A DNA stretch of 13,135 bases, taken from Chromatiales bacterium. GTDB taxonomy: Bacteria; Pseudomonadota; Gammaproteobacteria; SZUA-152. Location: positions 1 through 13,135 of the forward strand of contig JALTPW010000211.1 of NCBI GenBank assembly GCA_026999335.1, read 5' to 3'. This document shows positions 1-6,120 of this stretch, piece by piece (position 1 is the stretch's first letter; each line of letters starts with the position of its first letter). The notes under the pieces are model-generated. The model was given only the letters and a program-made list of their open reading frames with translations, was not told the origin of the DNA and ran no database searches. The translations under genes and the position numbers were made by a program.

Positions 1-528
1 ATACCGGCCACTTCGCCGTCGGAGACCTCGATCAGCTCGGTCTTGAAGCCATGGCGCTCGCCCCAGCGCAGGTACATGCGCAGCAACATGCTGGCCCAGT
101 CTTGCGCCTCGGTGCCGCCGGAACCGGCCTGGACATCAAGAAAGGCATTGGCGCTGTCCATCTCGCCGGAAAACATGCGGCGGAATTCCAGCGCAGCAAG
201 ATCCCTTTCCAGCCGATCCAGATCCGTCAGCACTGCGTCGACGGTCTCCTGATCGTCTTCTTCTGCGCCCATTTCCAGCAGCTCAAGGGACTCGTCCAGG
301 GTCTCCTTCATCTGACTGAGGACACTGACCACGTTTTCTAGCTGGGCGCGTTCGCGACCCAAAGCCTGGGCACGCTCAGGGTCATTCCAGACCTCCGGGG
401 CTTCCAGTTCCCGTTCGACCTCTACCAGTCTTTCGCGCTTGGTATCGTAGTCAAAGGTACCCCCTAAGCACATACGCGCGCCCTTGCATGTCTTTAATGC
501 GGGAGGTGATGAGACCAATCTCGAGCAT
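1..528 (-). CDS. prfB: Peptide chain release factor 2 (RF2), 5' part, programmed +1 frameshift
   Basis: RF2 recognises UGA and UAA stop codons and triggers peptide release on the ribosome. The gene starts at the ATG at 528-526 and runs off the left edge. The first 25 codons (528-454) end in MQGRAYVLRGYL and an in-frame TGA at 453-451. Reading then continues one base forward at 452 (LDYDTKRERLVEVERELEAP) for 150 more codons. About 175 of the roughly 365 residues of the family are visible: the N-terminal coiled-coil domain and the beginning of the release-factor core, with AGSGGTEAQDWASMLLRMYL and EVAG. The GGQ and SPF motifs lie outside the window. The 25-codon leader and TGA at codon 26 match E. 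coli prfB. A weak AAAGG lies about 9 nt before the ATG. The gene lies downstream of recJ on the same strand, as in E. coli, but with a 466-bp hairpin-rich gap. Confidence 0.97.
450..465 (-). promoter_or_regulatory. prfB: prfB autoregulatory +1 ribosomal frameshift site
   Basis: On the minus strand the sequence reads AGG GGG TAC CTT TGA C. This is an internal Shine-Dalgarno-like AGGGGG, a 3-nt spacer, the slippery codon CTT, and a UGA stop followed by C, a poor termination context. It has the same architecture and spacing as the E. coli prfB site (AGG GGG TAT CTT TGA C). When RF2 is scarce, termination at UGA slows and ribosomes slip from CUU to UUU, restoring RF2 synthesis. The two reading frames on either side are RF2-like only if this shift is made, so it is functional and not a sequencing error. 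Confidence 0.96.
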
Positions 529-650
529 GGGGAAAAACCTTTTTGTTTTTTGCCGTGGAAGGGCCATGGAGGAAACCCGGCATGATACTACAGCCGCAGG
601 TCGCCGGGAATGCGGCAGTGAAGGGTAGAGAAATTATGACTCGGTTCACT

Positions 651-787
651 AAACTACCACCGACTAAAGTAGGTGGGTTAGCGCATTCGGTGCTAATGGC
701 TAAAGTCATCAATATCGCACCGTCATCAGCGCGCATGCGTCAACACATGAAAATCAAAGTCACCGTCTAAAGACGGTGGTTTTGACC
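651..787 (+). repeat. Cluster of three hairpins with TAAA loops
   Basis: Three stem-loops lie in tandem, each closing with C-TAAA-G on the plus strand. Stem 1 is 657-665 with 668-676, with one G-A mismatch; its effective loop is TAAA at 665-668. Stem 2 is ATGGC 696-700 with GTCAT 705-709. It is nested inside CGGTGC 688-693 with GCACCG 717-722, and again inside 681-686 with 735-740. Stem 3 is CACCGTC 761-767 with GACGGTG 772-778, followed by GTTTTGACC. Stem 3 plus its 3' tail resembles the hairpin at 925-950. A short ORF crosses the region but resembles nothing known. Stems followed by such a tail recall the 3' ends of IS200/IS605 elements, but that comparison is from memory. A structured RNA or an element remnant is possible. 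Confidence 0.55.
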
Positions 788-817
788 AAGTTAATGAAAA
801 ATAAAACTCATTGCAGG

Positions 818-833
818 CACGGCTTTCGCCGTG
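818..833. repeat. 6-bp GC-rich hairpin in the recJ-prfB gap
   Basis: CACGGC 818-823 pairs perfectly with GCCGTG 828-833. On the minus strand the loop is GAAA, a very stable GNRA tetraloop. A T-rich stretch follows on the minus strand only after about 15 nt, so it is not a classical intrinsic terminator. It could stabilise the 3' end of a recJ transcript or be one more dispersed palindrome. Confidence 0.45.
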
Positions 834-852
834 AGGATCATGTCAAACGTTG

Positions 853-877
853 TTCGCAGCTGAAGCCGCTCCTACAG
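853..877 (-). repeat. REP element with GTAG signature
   Basis: On the minus strand this reads CTGTAGGAGCGGCTTCAGCT followed by GCGAA. A GTAG tetranucleotide precedes an imperfect palindrome (GCGGCT, TC, AGCTGC with one mismatch). This is the layout of gammaproteobacterial REP sequences mobilised by REP-associated tyrosine transposases (RAYT). The motif is close to REPs well known from Pseudomonas and relatives. No RAYT gene is present in the window. Confidence 0.75.
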
Positions 878-924
878 AGACACACCTTCAACAACCCATA
901 CAACAAGCGGCACGGATAAATTTG

Positions 925-984
925 ACCGCCTAAAAGCGGTGGTTTTAACCTTAAAACGGGACGTATAACGACCCCGCAGCAAGA
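925..984. repeat. Dispersed hairpin repeat, copy 1, at the 3' end of recJ
   Basis: A hairpin ACCGC-CTAAAA-GCGGT (925-940) is followed by GGTTTTAACCTTAAAA and then CGGGACG...ACCCCGCAGCAAGA, ending at 984. About 40 of the last 44-45 bases match the copy at 3697-3741. The segment begins 11 bp after the recJ stop in recJ's direction. On the minus strand it folds as CGGG-gt-CGT-tat-ACG-t-CCCG followed by TTTT, which is terminator-like for recJ. TTTTAA-CC-TTAAAA is a further small palindrome. The origin is unknown; it may be a mobile terminator-like repeat. Confidence 0.7.
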
Positions 985-994
985 TCCAGTGAGA

Positions 995-2758
995 TCAAGA
1001 TTTGCTGGAAACGCCCTGAATATGCTCCACCAGTAGTTGCGCACTGCGACGGCCGTTGTACTCGTTCACGTCCAGTCGATAGGCCAGTTCCACCTGTGTG
1101 GTATCCGCCGGCCAGTCGTCGTCCACGGTGTTGAAGGCGATGGCGTCGATGATCTGCCCACCGCCCGGCGGGCGCAGCACCAGCTTCAGGTGGCATTCAC
1201 CAACGATACGCCGCTGAACCAGCTCGAACACACCATCGAACAGCGGCTCGGCAAAACCCTGGCCCCATGGCCCGGCAGCGCGCAGGCTCTCGGCCAATTG
1301 CAGGTTCAGTTCGGATACCTGTAATTCGCCGTCGCTCAACAGCTCCCGGCGCAGATCCGCCGGATCGAGATGACGCCGCACTTCTTCGTCGAAGGCGCGA
1401 CTAAAACGCGCAAAATCACCTCGCGCCAGCGATAGCCCGGCGGCCATGGCATGGCCGCCGAATTTGCTGAGCAGATCGGGATGCCGCTTGGCCACTGCGT
1501 CCAGCACATCGCGGATGTGCAAACCGGGCACCGAACGCACCGAGCCCTTGATATCGTCATCGCCCGACTCAGCACCCGTTTCGGCAAACACGATCACCGG
1601 CCGGTGCAGGCGATCCTTGACCCGCGAGGCAAGGATGCCGATCACACCCGGATGCCAGTGCGGCTCGAACAGGCACAGGCCCACTGGCAGCTCGGCGTCT
1701 TCGGCCAGTTCCATGGCGTCGAGAATGACCATCGCCTCGGCCTTCATTTCCACTTCGATCTCGCGGCGCTCGCGGTTCAGTTCATCCAGCCGTTGCGCCA
1801 GCAACAGCGCCGCATCCGGATCGTCGGCCAGCAGGCACTCGATACCCAGCGCCATGTCCTCCAGCCGCCCGGCGGCATTGAGTCGTGGCCCCAGTGCAAA
1901 CCCCAGATCCGCCGCCACCAGGTCGGCCTGATTGCGCTTGGCCACACGGATCAACGCACTGATACCGGGGCAACACTGCCCGCGTCGGATACGCACCAAC
2001 CCCTGGGCAACGAGAATGCGGTTGTTGTGCTCCAGCGGCACCACGTCCGCCACCGTGCCCAACGCCACCAGATCCAGCAGGCTGGCCAGGTTGGGTTCGG
2101 TAATTTTCCGTTCGCCGAACCAGCCCGCCTCGCGCAGCCGCGCGCGCAGCGCCAGCATGACATAAAAAATCACCCCGACACCGGCCAGACTCTTGGCGGG
2201 AAAGGTGTCGCCCGACTGATTGGGGTTGACGATGGCATCCGCCGCCGGCAGGACATCGCCGGGCAGGTGATGGTCGGTCACCAGCACACGCATGCCGCGC
2301 GCCTTGGCCGCCGCCACACCATCGATGCTGGCAATGCCGTTGTCCACCGTAATCAGCAAATCGGGCTTGTTTTCCGCCGCCACGGCGACAATCTCCGGCG
2401 TCAGACCGTAGCCATACTCAAAACGGTTCGGCACCCGATAATCCACCTGCGCCGCTCCCATCGCACGCAACGCCCGCACCGCCAGTGCCGAACTGGTGGC
2501 GCCATCGGCATCGAAGTCACCGACGATAAGGATACGCTGCTGTTCGCGCAGGGCCTGCACCAACAGATCGACGGCGACATCGATGCCCAGCAGTTCAGTA
2601 AAAGGCAACAGCTTCGCCAGCGAGCGATCCAGCATCTCGGCAGAAACAATGCCACGCGCGGCGTAAATTCGCCCCAGCAACGGCGGCAGGTCGGCGGGCA
2701 GATCCGTGGGGACAGTCGCATTCGGACGACGGGTAATAGTGATGTCGGTGATACTCAT
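995..2758 (-). CDS. recJ: Single-stranded-DNA-specific exonuclease RecJ
   Basis: RecJ is a 5'-3' single-strand exonuclease acting in RecF-pathway recombination, mismatch repair and base-excision repair. The protein has 587 residues, close to the 577 of E. coli. DHH phosphoesterase motifs are visible: DFDADG at 81-86, DNG at 139-141, TDHH at 161-164 and LAGVGV at 191-196. The DHHA1 motif GGHAMAAG is at 434-441, followed by the C-terminal OB-fold region. All metal-binding motifs appear intact. I chose the ATG at 2758 (MSITDITITRR) over the ATG at 2803. It starts where homology is expected, and its A is also the last base of the stop codon of the small upstream ORF (TGATG), indicating translational coupling. 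prfB follows on the same strand after 466 bp. Confidence 0.97.
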   Translation of the reverse strand: MSITDITITRRPNATVPTDLPADLPPLLGRIYAARGIVSAEMLDRSLAKLLPFTELLGIDVAVDLLVQALREQQRILIVGDFDADGATSSALAVRALRAMGAAQVDYRVPNRFEYGYGLTPEIVAVAAENKPDLLITVDNGIASIDGVAAAKARGMRVLVTDHHLPGDVLPAADAIVNPNQSGDTFPAKSLAGVGVIFYVMLALRARLREAGWFGERKITEPNLASLLDLVALGTVADVVPLEHNNRILVAQGLVRIRRGQCCPGISALIRVAKRNQADLVAADLGFALGPRLNAAGRLEDMALGIECLLADDPDAALLLAQRLDELNRERREIEVEMKAEAMVILDAMELAEDAELPVGLCLFEPHWHPGVIGILASRVKDRLHRPVIVFAETGAESGDDDIKGSVRSVPGLHIRDVLDAVAKRHPDLLSKFGGHAMAAGLSLARGDFARFSRAFDEEVRRHLDPADLRRELLSDGELQVSELNLQLAESLRAAGPWGQGFAEPLFDGVFELVQRRIVGECHLKLVLRPPGGGQIIDAIAFNTVDDDWPADTTQVELAYRLDVNEYNGRRSAQLLVEHIQGVSSKS

Positions 2759-2862
2759 CAGCGTTGAATCACCATCTCCAGCGCCTGCTCCAGATCGATG
2801 CACGGCACATAATGCCGCCCTTTGAGATCAAATTTCACACAGACTTCGAGACTGTTCTTCAT
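2758..2862 (-). CDS. Small 34-residue ORF translationally coupled to recJ
   Basis: The ORF reads MKNSLEVCVKFDLKG at its start and LEQALEMVIQR at its end, 34 residues plus TGA. Its stop shares one base with the recJ start (TGATG). The sequence GGATTGGAGC lies just before the ATG, giving a GGAG ribosome binding site, better than anything directly in front of recJ. It probably brings ribosomes to recJ. I do not recognise a family with confidence. The beta-strand-like start (SLEVCVKFDLKGRHYVP) could be a shortened form of a longer small protein encoded before recJ in relatives, or simply a leader peptide. No signal peptide or membrane segment is visible. Confidence 0.55.
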   Translation of the reverse strand: MKNSLEVCVKFDLKGRHYVPCIDLEQALEMVIQR

Positions 2863-2997
2863 GCTCCAATCCTATTTTGTAACAGGGAAATTCGCCAGCA
2901 CGTCTTGGGCAGGCACACACCGGCTGAACACGGCATACATGACTGCCGGGCCAATGCAGCAGATTCTGGCGTAAATTGTATTATTACCAGTCTATCA

Positions 2998-3028
2998 TTG
3001 AATCATCTGTCACAAAGACAGGTATAAT
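2998..3028 (+). promoter_or_regulatory. Probable sigma-70 promoter of the NERD gene
   Basis: A perfect TATAAT at 3023-3028 is preceded by TTGAAT at 2998-3003 with a long 19-bp spacer. Inside the spacer sits an inverted repeat CTGTC-ACAAA-GACAG (3008-3022), placed where an operator would block RNA polymerase. The start codon follows about 45 bp downstream. On the opposite strand TTCAAT and TACAAT 16 bp apart could serve the small ORF and recJ, but that is weaker. Confidence 0.6.
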
Positions 3029-3072
3029 TCGCCGCCACTGTCCTGCACGATCAAAAAATTCCGAATTTGCCA

Positions 3073-3693
3073 ATGGCATTCATCACACAAAACCCGGGGC
3101 TGGTGTGGCTCGGCCTCGCCACACTGCTGGTTCTGGCCGCTGCCGCCGGGTATTTCCTCCGCCACCGGCGCCAGACCACGCGGCATGAACACCATGTCAC
3201 GGCAGTCATCGACTCGCTGGGTGTACCGTCACTGCACAACGTGGTGCTACCCGATGGCATCGATGGCCTGGCCTTTATCGACTGCCTGCTGCTGGTGCCG
3301 AAGGGCATTGTGGTGTTGAGCCTCGAGCACCGCGAAGGTCTGCTCTTCGGTGGCCGTTCGGTGGATCGGTGGACGCAGCTCATCAATGGCAAGACACTGA
3401 AATTCGACAACCCGCTCTACACCCATCCACACCAGCGGCAGGCGGTGAAATGGAATACGAAAGACATCGCGACCTGTGGCTGTGTGGTGTTTTCCAATGC
3501 CGGACAATTCCAGAAGGGCATCCCCACTGGCTGCTGCATGATCGACGAGCTGCCAGCAAAAATCGCCCCGCTGCTGGGTTCCGCCAGTGAAATCCCCAAA
3601 CCCCTGCACACAGCGTGGGCACATTTGCAGGATCTCTCTGCGGCCAGCCAGGCGGAGCTTGGGCAACAAGGGCACTCAACCACCACCCGCTAA
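3073..3693 (+). CDS. Membrane-anchored NERD-domain-like protein with altered active-site motif
   Basis: The protein has 206 residues from ATG 3073; an upstream in-frame TTG at 3067 is possible. A hydrophobic segment at about 8-28 (LGLATLLVLAAAAGYFL) followed by RHRR predicts one N-terminal membrane anchor with the rest cytosolic. Residues about 55-125 match the NERD (nuclease-related) domain pattern: IDGLAFIDCLLLVPKGIVVL, then EHREGLLFGG, then DRW, then FDNPLYTHPHQRQAV. In NERD proteins the strand after the glycine usually carries E/D-x-K, as in PD-(D/E)XK nucleases. Here the equivalent positions look like S83-L-E85, so catalysis may be lost. The C-terminal 40 residues are low in similarity, and the last codons and stop lie within the dispersed repeat at 3683-3741. 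The gene is alone between oppositely oriented neighbours. Its function is unknown. Confidence 0.75.
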   Translation: MAFITQNPGLVWLGLATLLVLAAAAGYFLRHRRQTTRHEHHVTAVIDSLGVPSLHNVVLPDGIDGLAFIDCLLLVPKGIVVLSLEHREGLLFGGRSVDRWTQLINGKTLKFDNPLYTHPHQRQAVKWNTKDIATCGCVVFSNAGQFQKGIPTGCCMIDELPAKIAPLLGSASEIPKPLHTAWAHLQDLSAASQAELGQQGHSTTTR

Positions 3694-3741
3694 AGTGGTT
3701 TTAACCTTAAAAGGGGACGAATAAACAACCCCGCAGTAAGA
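3683..3741. repeat. Dispersed hairpin repeat, copy 2, over the 3' end of the NERD gene
   Basis: A short stem CCAC 3683-3686 with GTGG 3695-3698 has a CTAAA-containing loop. It is followed by GGTTTTAACCTTAAAA and GGGGACGAATAAACAACCCC up to 3741. The 45 bp at 3697-3741 are nearly identical to 941-984. The repeat supplies the last codons and TAA stop of the NERD gene. On the minus strand it gives GGGG-N12-CCCC-TTTT about 70 bp beyond the RpfE-like gene, so it may help terminate that transcript. Between 3742 and 3807 only GC-rich inverted repeats are visible. Confidence 0.7.
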
Positions 3742-3807
3742 CATCGATAACATCCACCGTGCCGGTGCGCCGTGGCCACACCCGGCGGCACGCAGGCCGG
3801 CGTTACG

Positions 3808-4833
3808 CTATTTATTGTTTTGCGTAAGGGGCACACGCCGTCGCCACCAACGGCGCAGGCTGCGGCGGGTCAGTCGACAGGCGCGGCCTGCGCCGTCGTC
3901 GAGGGTCAGACTGTCGATCTGCCTGCTGCGCAGGGCCGCCAGCAGCGGTTCAATCCATTGCTGTTCAAACGTCTGCAAGGCCGTCCACCAGCCCTCGCCA
4001 CCCCCCTGTTTCAGGCCGATGTCGAGATTTTCCAGCACCAGCAGGTATTCCCCGCTTTGCGCCGCTTGCGCCAGCCACTGACGCGCAGTTTCCGGCCCAG
4101 GGCCATGCGCCACACCACTGAGCTGCGCCAACCCGACGGCAACGGGTTCATCGCTGCCAATCTGTGTCCAACGCTGCGCTGCCAACAGCGGCACCGCTCC
4201 TCCACCCCAAAACCACAAACTGCTTACGGGCAACTGACCATGGGTCTCGCGTTGCAGGTTCACATCACTGGTATGCAACAGCATCTGTATCTCATTCATG
4301 ATGCCGTGCCAGGCCTTACCCTGTTCCCCGCTGGGCAGCCGGCGCCCGACAGGCTGTCCGTTCACGTCGGCAAGCGGCTGGGTACGCAGACGCGGCATCT
4401 CCGGCAGGTGGAGATACCAACGCTGCGGATCAGGGGCCTCGAAACGCCAGCCGTCCTCGGCATAGACTGCGTTCAGCTCGGCAATCAAATGCTGGGCCTC
4501 GGCGGCTTGCAGATCCAGACTGGTGCTGTCCAGCAGCACCAGTTGGTCGCGATCCGGCATCAGGTGCACCGGGTCGGCACGCAGACAGGCGCTCTCGGGC
4601 GGGCGGCCCGTGTCAGCGATGTAGGTAACGCTGGCTACCGGCAGGTCGCGGTCGGCAGCGGCCGTCACAGCGAACAAGGCAAACAGGCTGGCCTCCAGTC
4701 CGCACTGCCCGGTATCGTAACAATCCGCACGGCCAAGCAGAGTCTCCAACGCCGGCAGGCGTTCCGGCAACACGCCGCAATCCGCGTGGGATCGCAGAGC
4801 GGGCACCAGCAGAGTCAAATGCCGGGCCGTCAT
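3808..4833 (-). CDS. RpfE-type / phosphoglycerate-mutase-like protein
   Basis: The protein has 341 residues and no signal peptide or membrane segment. It resembles the proteobacterial family annotated as RpfE-type regulatory protein or cofactor-independent phosphoglycerate mutase. Typical traits are an LPALETLLGRAD-like N-terminus, WYLHLPEMP about the middle, MNEIQMLLH, the signature SLWFWGGGAVP and a basic C-terminal end (RRSLRRWWRRRVPL). The biochemical activity of this family is not settled. In Xanthomonas rpfE lies near recJ, prfB and lysS in the rpf region, so the vicinity here agrees. The ATG overlaps the queA stop (TAATG), so the two genes are cotranscribed and probably translationally coupled. 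The assignment rests on remembered family features. Confidence 0.75.
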   Translation of the reverse strand: MTARHLTLLVPALRSHADCGVLPERLPALETLLGRADCYDTGQCGLEASLFALFAVTAAADRDLPVASVTYIADTGRPPESACLRADPVHLMPDRDQLVLLDSTSLDLQAAEAQHLIAELNAVYAEDGWRFEAPDPQRWYLHLPEMPRLRTQPLADVNGQPVGRRLPSGEQGKAWHGIMNEIQMLLHTSDVNLQRETHGQLPVSSLWFWGGGAVPLLAAQRWTQIGSDEPVAVGLAQLSGVAHGPGPETARQWLAQAAQSGEYLLVLENLDIGLKQGGGEGWWTALQTFEQQWIEPLLAALRSRQIDSLTLDDGAGRACRLTRRSLRRWWRRRVPLTQNNK

Positions 4834-5894
4834 TATCCGCGTGCCCGGGAGAGAAACATGGCATCGCCGTAACTGAAGAAGCGGTAACGTTGTACCACCG
4901 CATGGCGGTAGGCGGCCATCACGTTTTCGTAACCGGCAAAGGCCGACACCAGCATCAGCAGGGTGGATTCAGGCAGGTGGAAATTGGTCAGCAGGGCGTC
5001 CACCACGCGGAATTCGTAGCCGGGGGTAATAAAAATGTCGGTGTCACCGGCGAAGGGTCGCAGCTCGCCGCCACCCACATGCGCTGCGCTCTCCAGCGAA
5101 CGCACGCTGGTGGTGCCCACCGCCACCACCCGGCCACCACGTGCACGAGTGCGGGCCACGGCCGCCACCACCGCCTCGCTGACCTCGATAGTTTCGGCAT
5201 GCATGTGGTGGTCACGGATATCGTCCGCGCGCACCGGCTGGAAGGTGCCGGCACCGACATGCAGGGTGACGAAAGCGGCATCCACACCCTGCGCGACCAG
5301 GGTATCGAGCATGGCCTGATCGAAGTGCAGGCCGGCGGTGGGCGCCGCCACCGCGCCGCGCTTGTCGGCGTAGACGGTCTGGTAGCGCTCTCGGTCATCG
5401 TTGGCGTCGGCGCGTGAAATGTAGGGCGGTAGCGGCATGTGGCCGTGGGCTTCGAGCAAATCCAGCGCCGAATCACCGCCACCCCCCGAGTCGCTGCAGC
5501 CACCCGACAACGCCAATTCGAACAATTCACCCTGCCGGCCCAGTATCTCCGCCACAATGTTGCCCTCCAGATTCAGGTGGCTGCCTGTCTTGGGCGATTT
5601 ACTGGCACGCACATGGGCTAGCACGCGACGTGTATCCAGCACCCGCTCCACCAGCACCTCAACCTTGCCACCCGTTTTTTTTTGGCCAAACAGACGGGCC
5701 GGAATCACGCGGGTATCGTTGAACACCAGCAGGTCGCCCGCGCGCAGCAGTTGCGGCAGCTCACGGAAGTGGCGATCAGCCAGTGCACCGCTGTCGCCAT
5801 CCAGGCACAGCAACGCGCTGGCCGTGCGCTCCGCGGCAGGGTATTGGGCAATGAGTTCGTCGGGCAGATCGAAATGAAAGTCGGTGCGTCGCAT
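4833..5894 (-). CDS. queA: S-adenosylmethionine:tRNA ribosyltransferase-isomerase
   Basis: QueA transfers and isomerises the ribosyl part of S-adenosylmethionine onto 7-aminomethyl-7-deazaguanine in tRNA, giving epoxyqueuosine at wobble position 34. From ATG 5894 the protein has 353 residues, normal for the family. Family blocks are present: MRRTDFHFDLPDELIAQYP at the start, GDLLVFNDTRVIPARLFG at 53-70, GHMPLPPYISR about 151, AAPTAGLHFD at 183-192, VGAGTFQPVR, TNFHLPESTLLMLVSAF and FFSYGDAMF near the end. A short Gly/Ser-rich insert (GGCSDSGGGGDSA, about 131-143) interrupts a region that varies among homologues. An upstream in-frame ATG at 5960 would add 22 residues that do not fit the family. 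The RpfE-type gene overlaps its stop. No Shine-Dalgarno sequence is visible. Confidence 0.97.
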   Translation of the reverse strand: MRRTDFHFDLPDELIAQYPAAERTASALLCLDGDSGALADRHFRELPQLLRAGDLLVFNDTRVIPARLFGQKKTGGKVEVLVERVLDTRRVLAHVRASKSPKTGSHLNLEGNIVAEILGRQGELFELALSGGCSDSGGGGDSALDLLEAHGHMPLPPYISRADANDDRERYQTVYADKRGAVAAPTAGLHFDQAMLDTLVAQGVDAAFVTLHVGAGTFQPVRADDIRDHHMHAETIEVSEAVVAAVARTRARGGRVVAVGTTSVRSLESAAHVGGGELRPFAGDTDIFITPGYEFRVVDALLTNFHLPESTLLMLVSAFAGYENVMAAYRHAVVQRYRFFSYGDAMFLSRARG

Positions 5895-5902
5895 GGCGCG
5901 CG

Positions 5903-5911
5903 AGTGTAGCA
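5903..5911 (-). promoter_or_regulatory. Extended -10 element of queA, possibly leaderless transcript
   Basis: On the minus strand TGC-TACACT forms an extended -10 (TGn plus TACACT). No good -35 lies at the usual distance. Only 8 nt (CGCGCGCC) separate the hexamer from the queA ATG, so the start of transcription would fall within 1-3 nt of the start codon. The absence of a Shine-Dalgarno sequence agrees with a leaderless or nearly leaderless mRNA. Confidence 0.45.
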
Positions 5912-5930
5912 AAAAGCATCCCCGCCCGCC

Positions 5931-5960
5931 TTGCCGCAAATGCCTCATTGGCTGTATCAT
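5931..5960 (+). promoter_or_regulatory. Promoter of tRNA-Leu with GC-rich discriminator
   Basis: TTGCCG at 5931-5936 and TATCAT at 5955-5960 are separated by 18 bp. The following GCGCGCC discriminator is typical of stable-RNA promoters under stringent (ppGpp) control. The predicted start leaves about 5 nt of leader before the tRNA. The promoter is back to back with that of queA. Confidence 0.7.
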
Positions 5961-5972
5961 GCGCGCCTGTGT

Positions 5973-6059
5973 GCCGGGGTGGCGGAACTGGTAGACGCGC
6001 CGGATTCAAAATCCGGTTCCTTCACGGGAGTGCCGGTTCGATTCCGGCCCTCGGTACCA
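5973..6059 (+). tRNA. tRNA-Leu, anticodon CAA
   Basis: The 87-nt gene folds as a class II tRNA. The acceptor stem is GCCGGGG 5973-5979 with CCTCGGT-type 3' strand, including two G-U pairs. The D-arm sequence is GGCGGAACTGGTAGACGC. The anticodon stem CCGGA/TCCGG encloses the loop TTCAAAA, with CAA at 6007-6009. A long variable arm follows, then the T-arm CCGGTTCGATTCCGG and an encoded 3' CCA (6057-6059). It reads UUG codons. It closely resembles E. coli tRNA-Leu(CAA). Confidence 0.97.
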
Positions 6060-6078
6060 CTCGAATCGAAGAGATCGA

Positions 6079-6110
6079 GGGATCATGTGCGAACATGCTC
6101 CCTTTTTCTT
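6079..6110 (+). terminator. Rho-independent terminator of tRNA-Leu
   Basis: GGGATCATGT 6079-6088 pairs with ACATGCTCCC 6093-6102, with one mismatch and the loop GCGA. It is followed directly by TTTTTCTTT. It lies 20 bp after the tRNA 3' end, and the inserted element at 6121 begins just 10 bp beyond it. Confidence 0.9.
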
Positions 6111-6120
6111 TGCGTCTTAG

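Noticed and set aside
451..453. In-frame TGA in prfB taken as a nonsense mutation or sequencing error
   Set aside because: It sits in the complete conserved +1 frameshift context and is expected in bacterial prfB.
543..770. Plus-strand 75-codon open frame in the recJ-prfB gap
   Set aside because: It has no ribosome binding site, matches no family I know, and overlaps the inverted repeats that better explain the sequence.
1451..2767. Long plus-strand open frame of 438 codons opposite recJ
   Set aside because: It is the antisense of recJ, His/Arg/Gln-rich with no recognisable domain, and recJ is complete on the other strand.
2759..2803. Upstream ATG giving RecJ 15 extra residues
   Set aside because: The extra residues (MHRSGAGAGDGDSTL) are unlike RecJ N-termini, and the stretch is the other frame of the small coupled ORF.
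3772..4872. Plus-strand open frame of 366 codons opposite the RpfE-like gene
   Set aside because: Low-complexity antisense translation; the minus strand encodes a family-like protein with a start coupled to queA.
5960..6059. tRNA-Leu considered as the attachment site of the neighbouring element
   Set aside because: The tRNA 3' end is not duplicated at the far side of the element; the element has TIRs and a 4-bp duplication of its own beyond the terminator.
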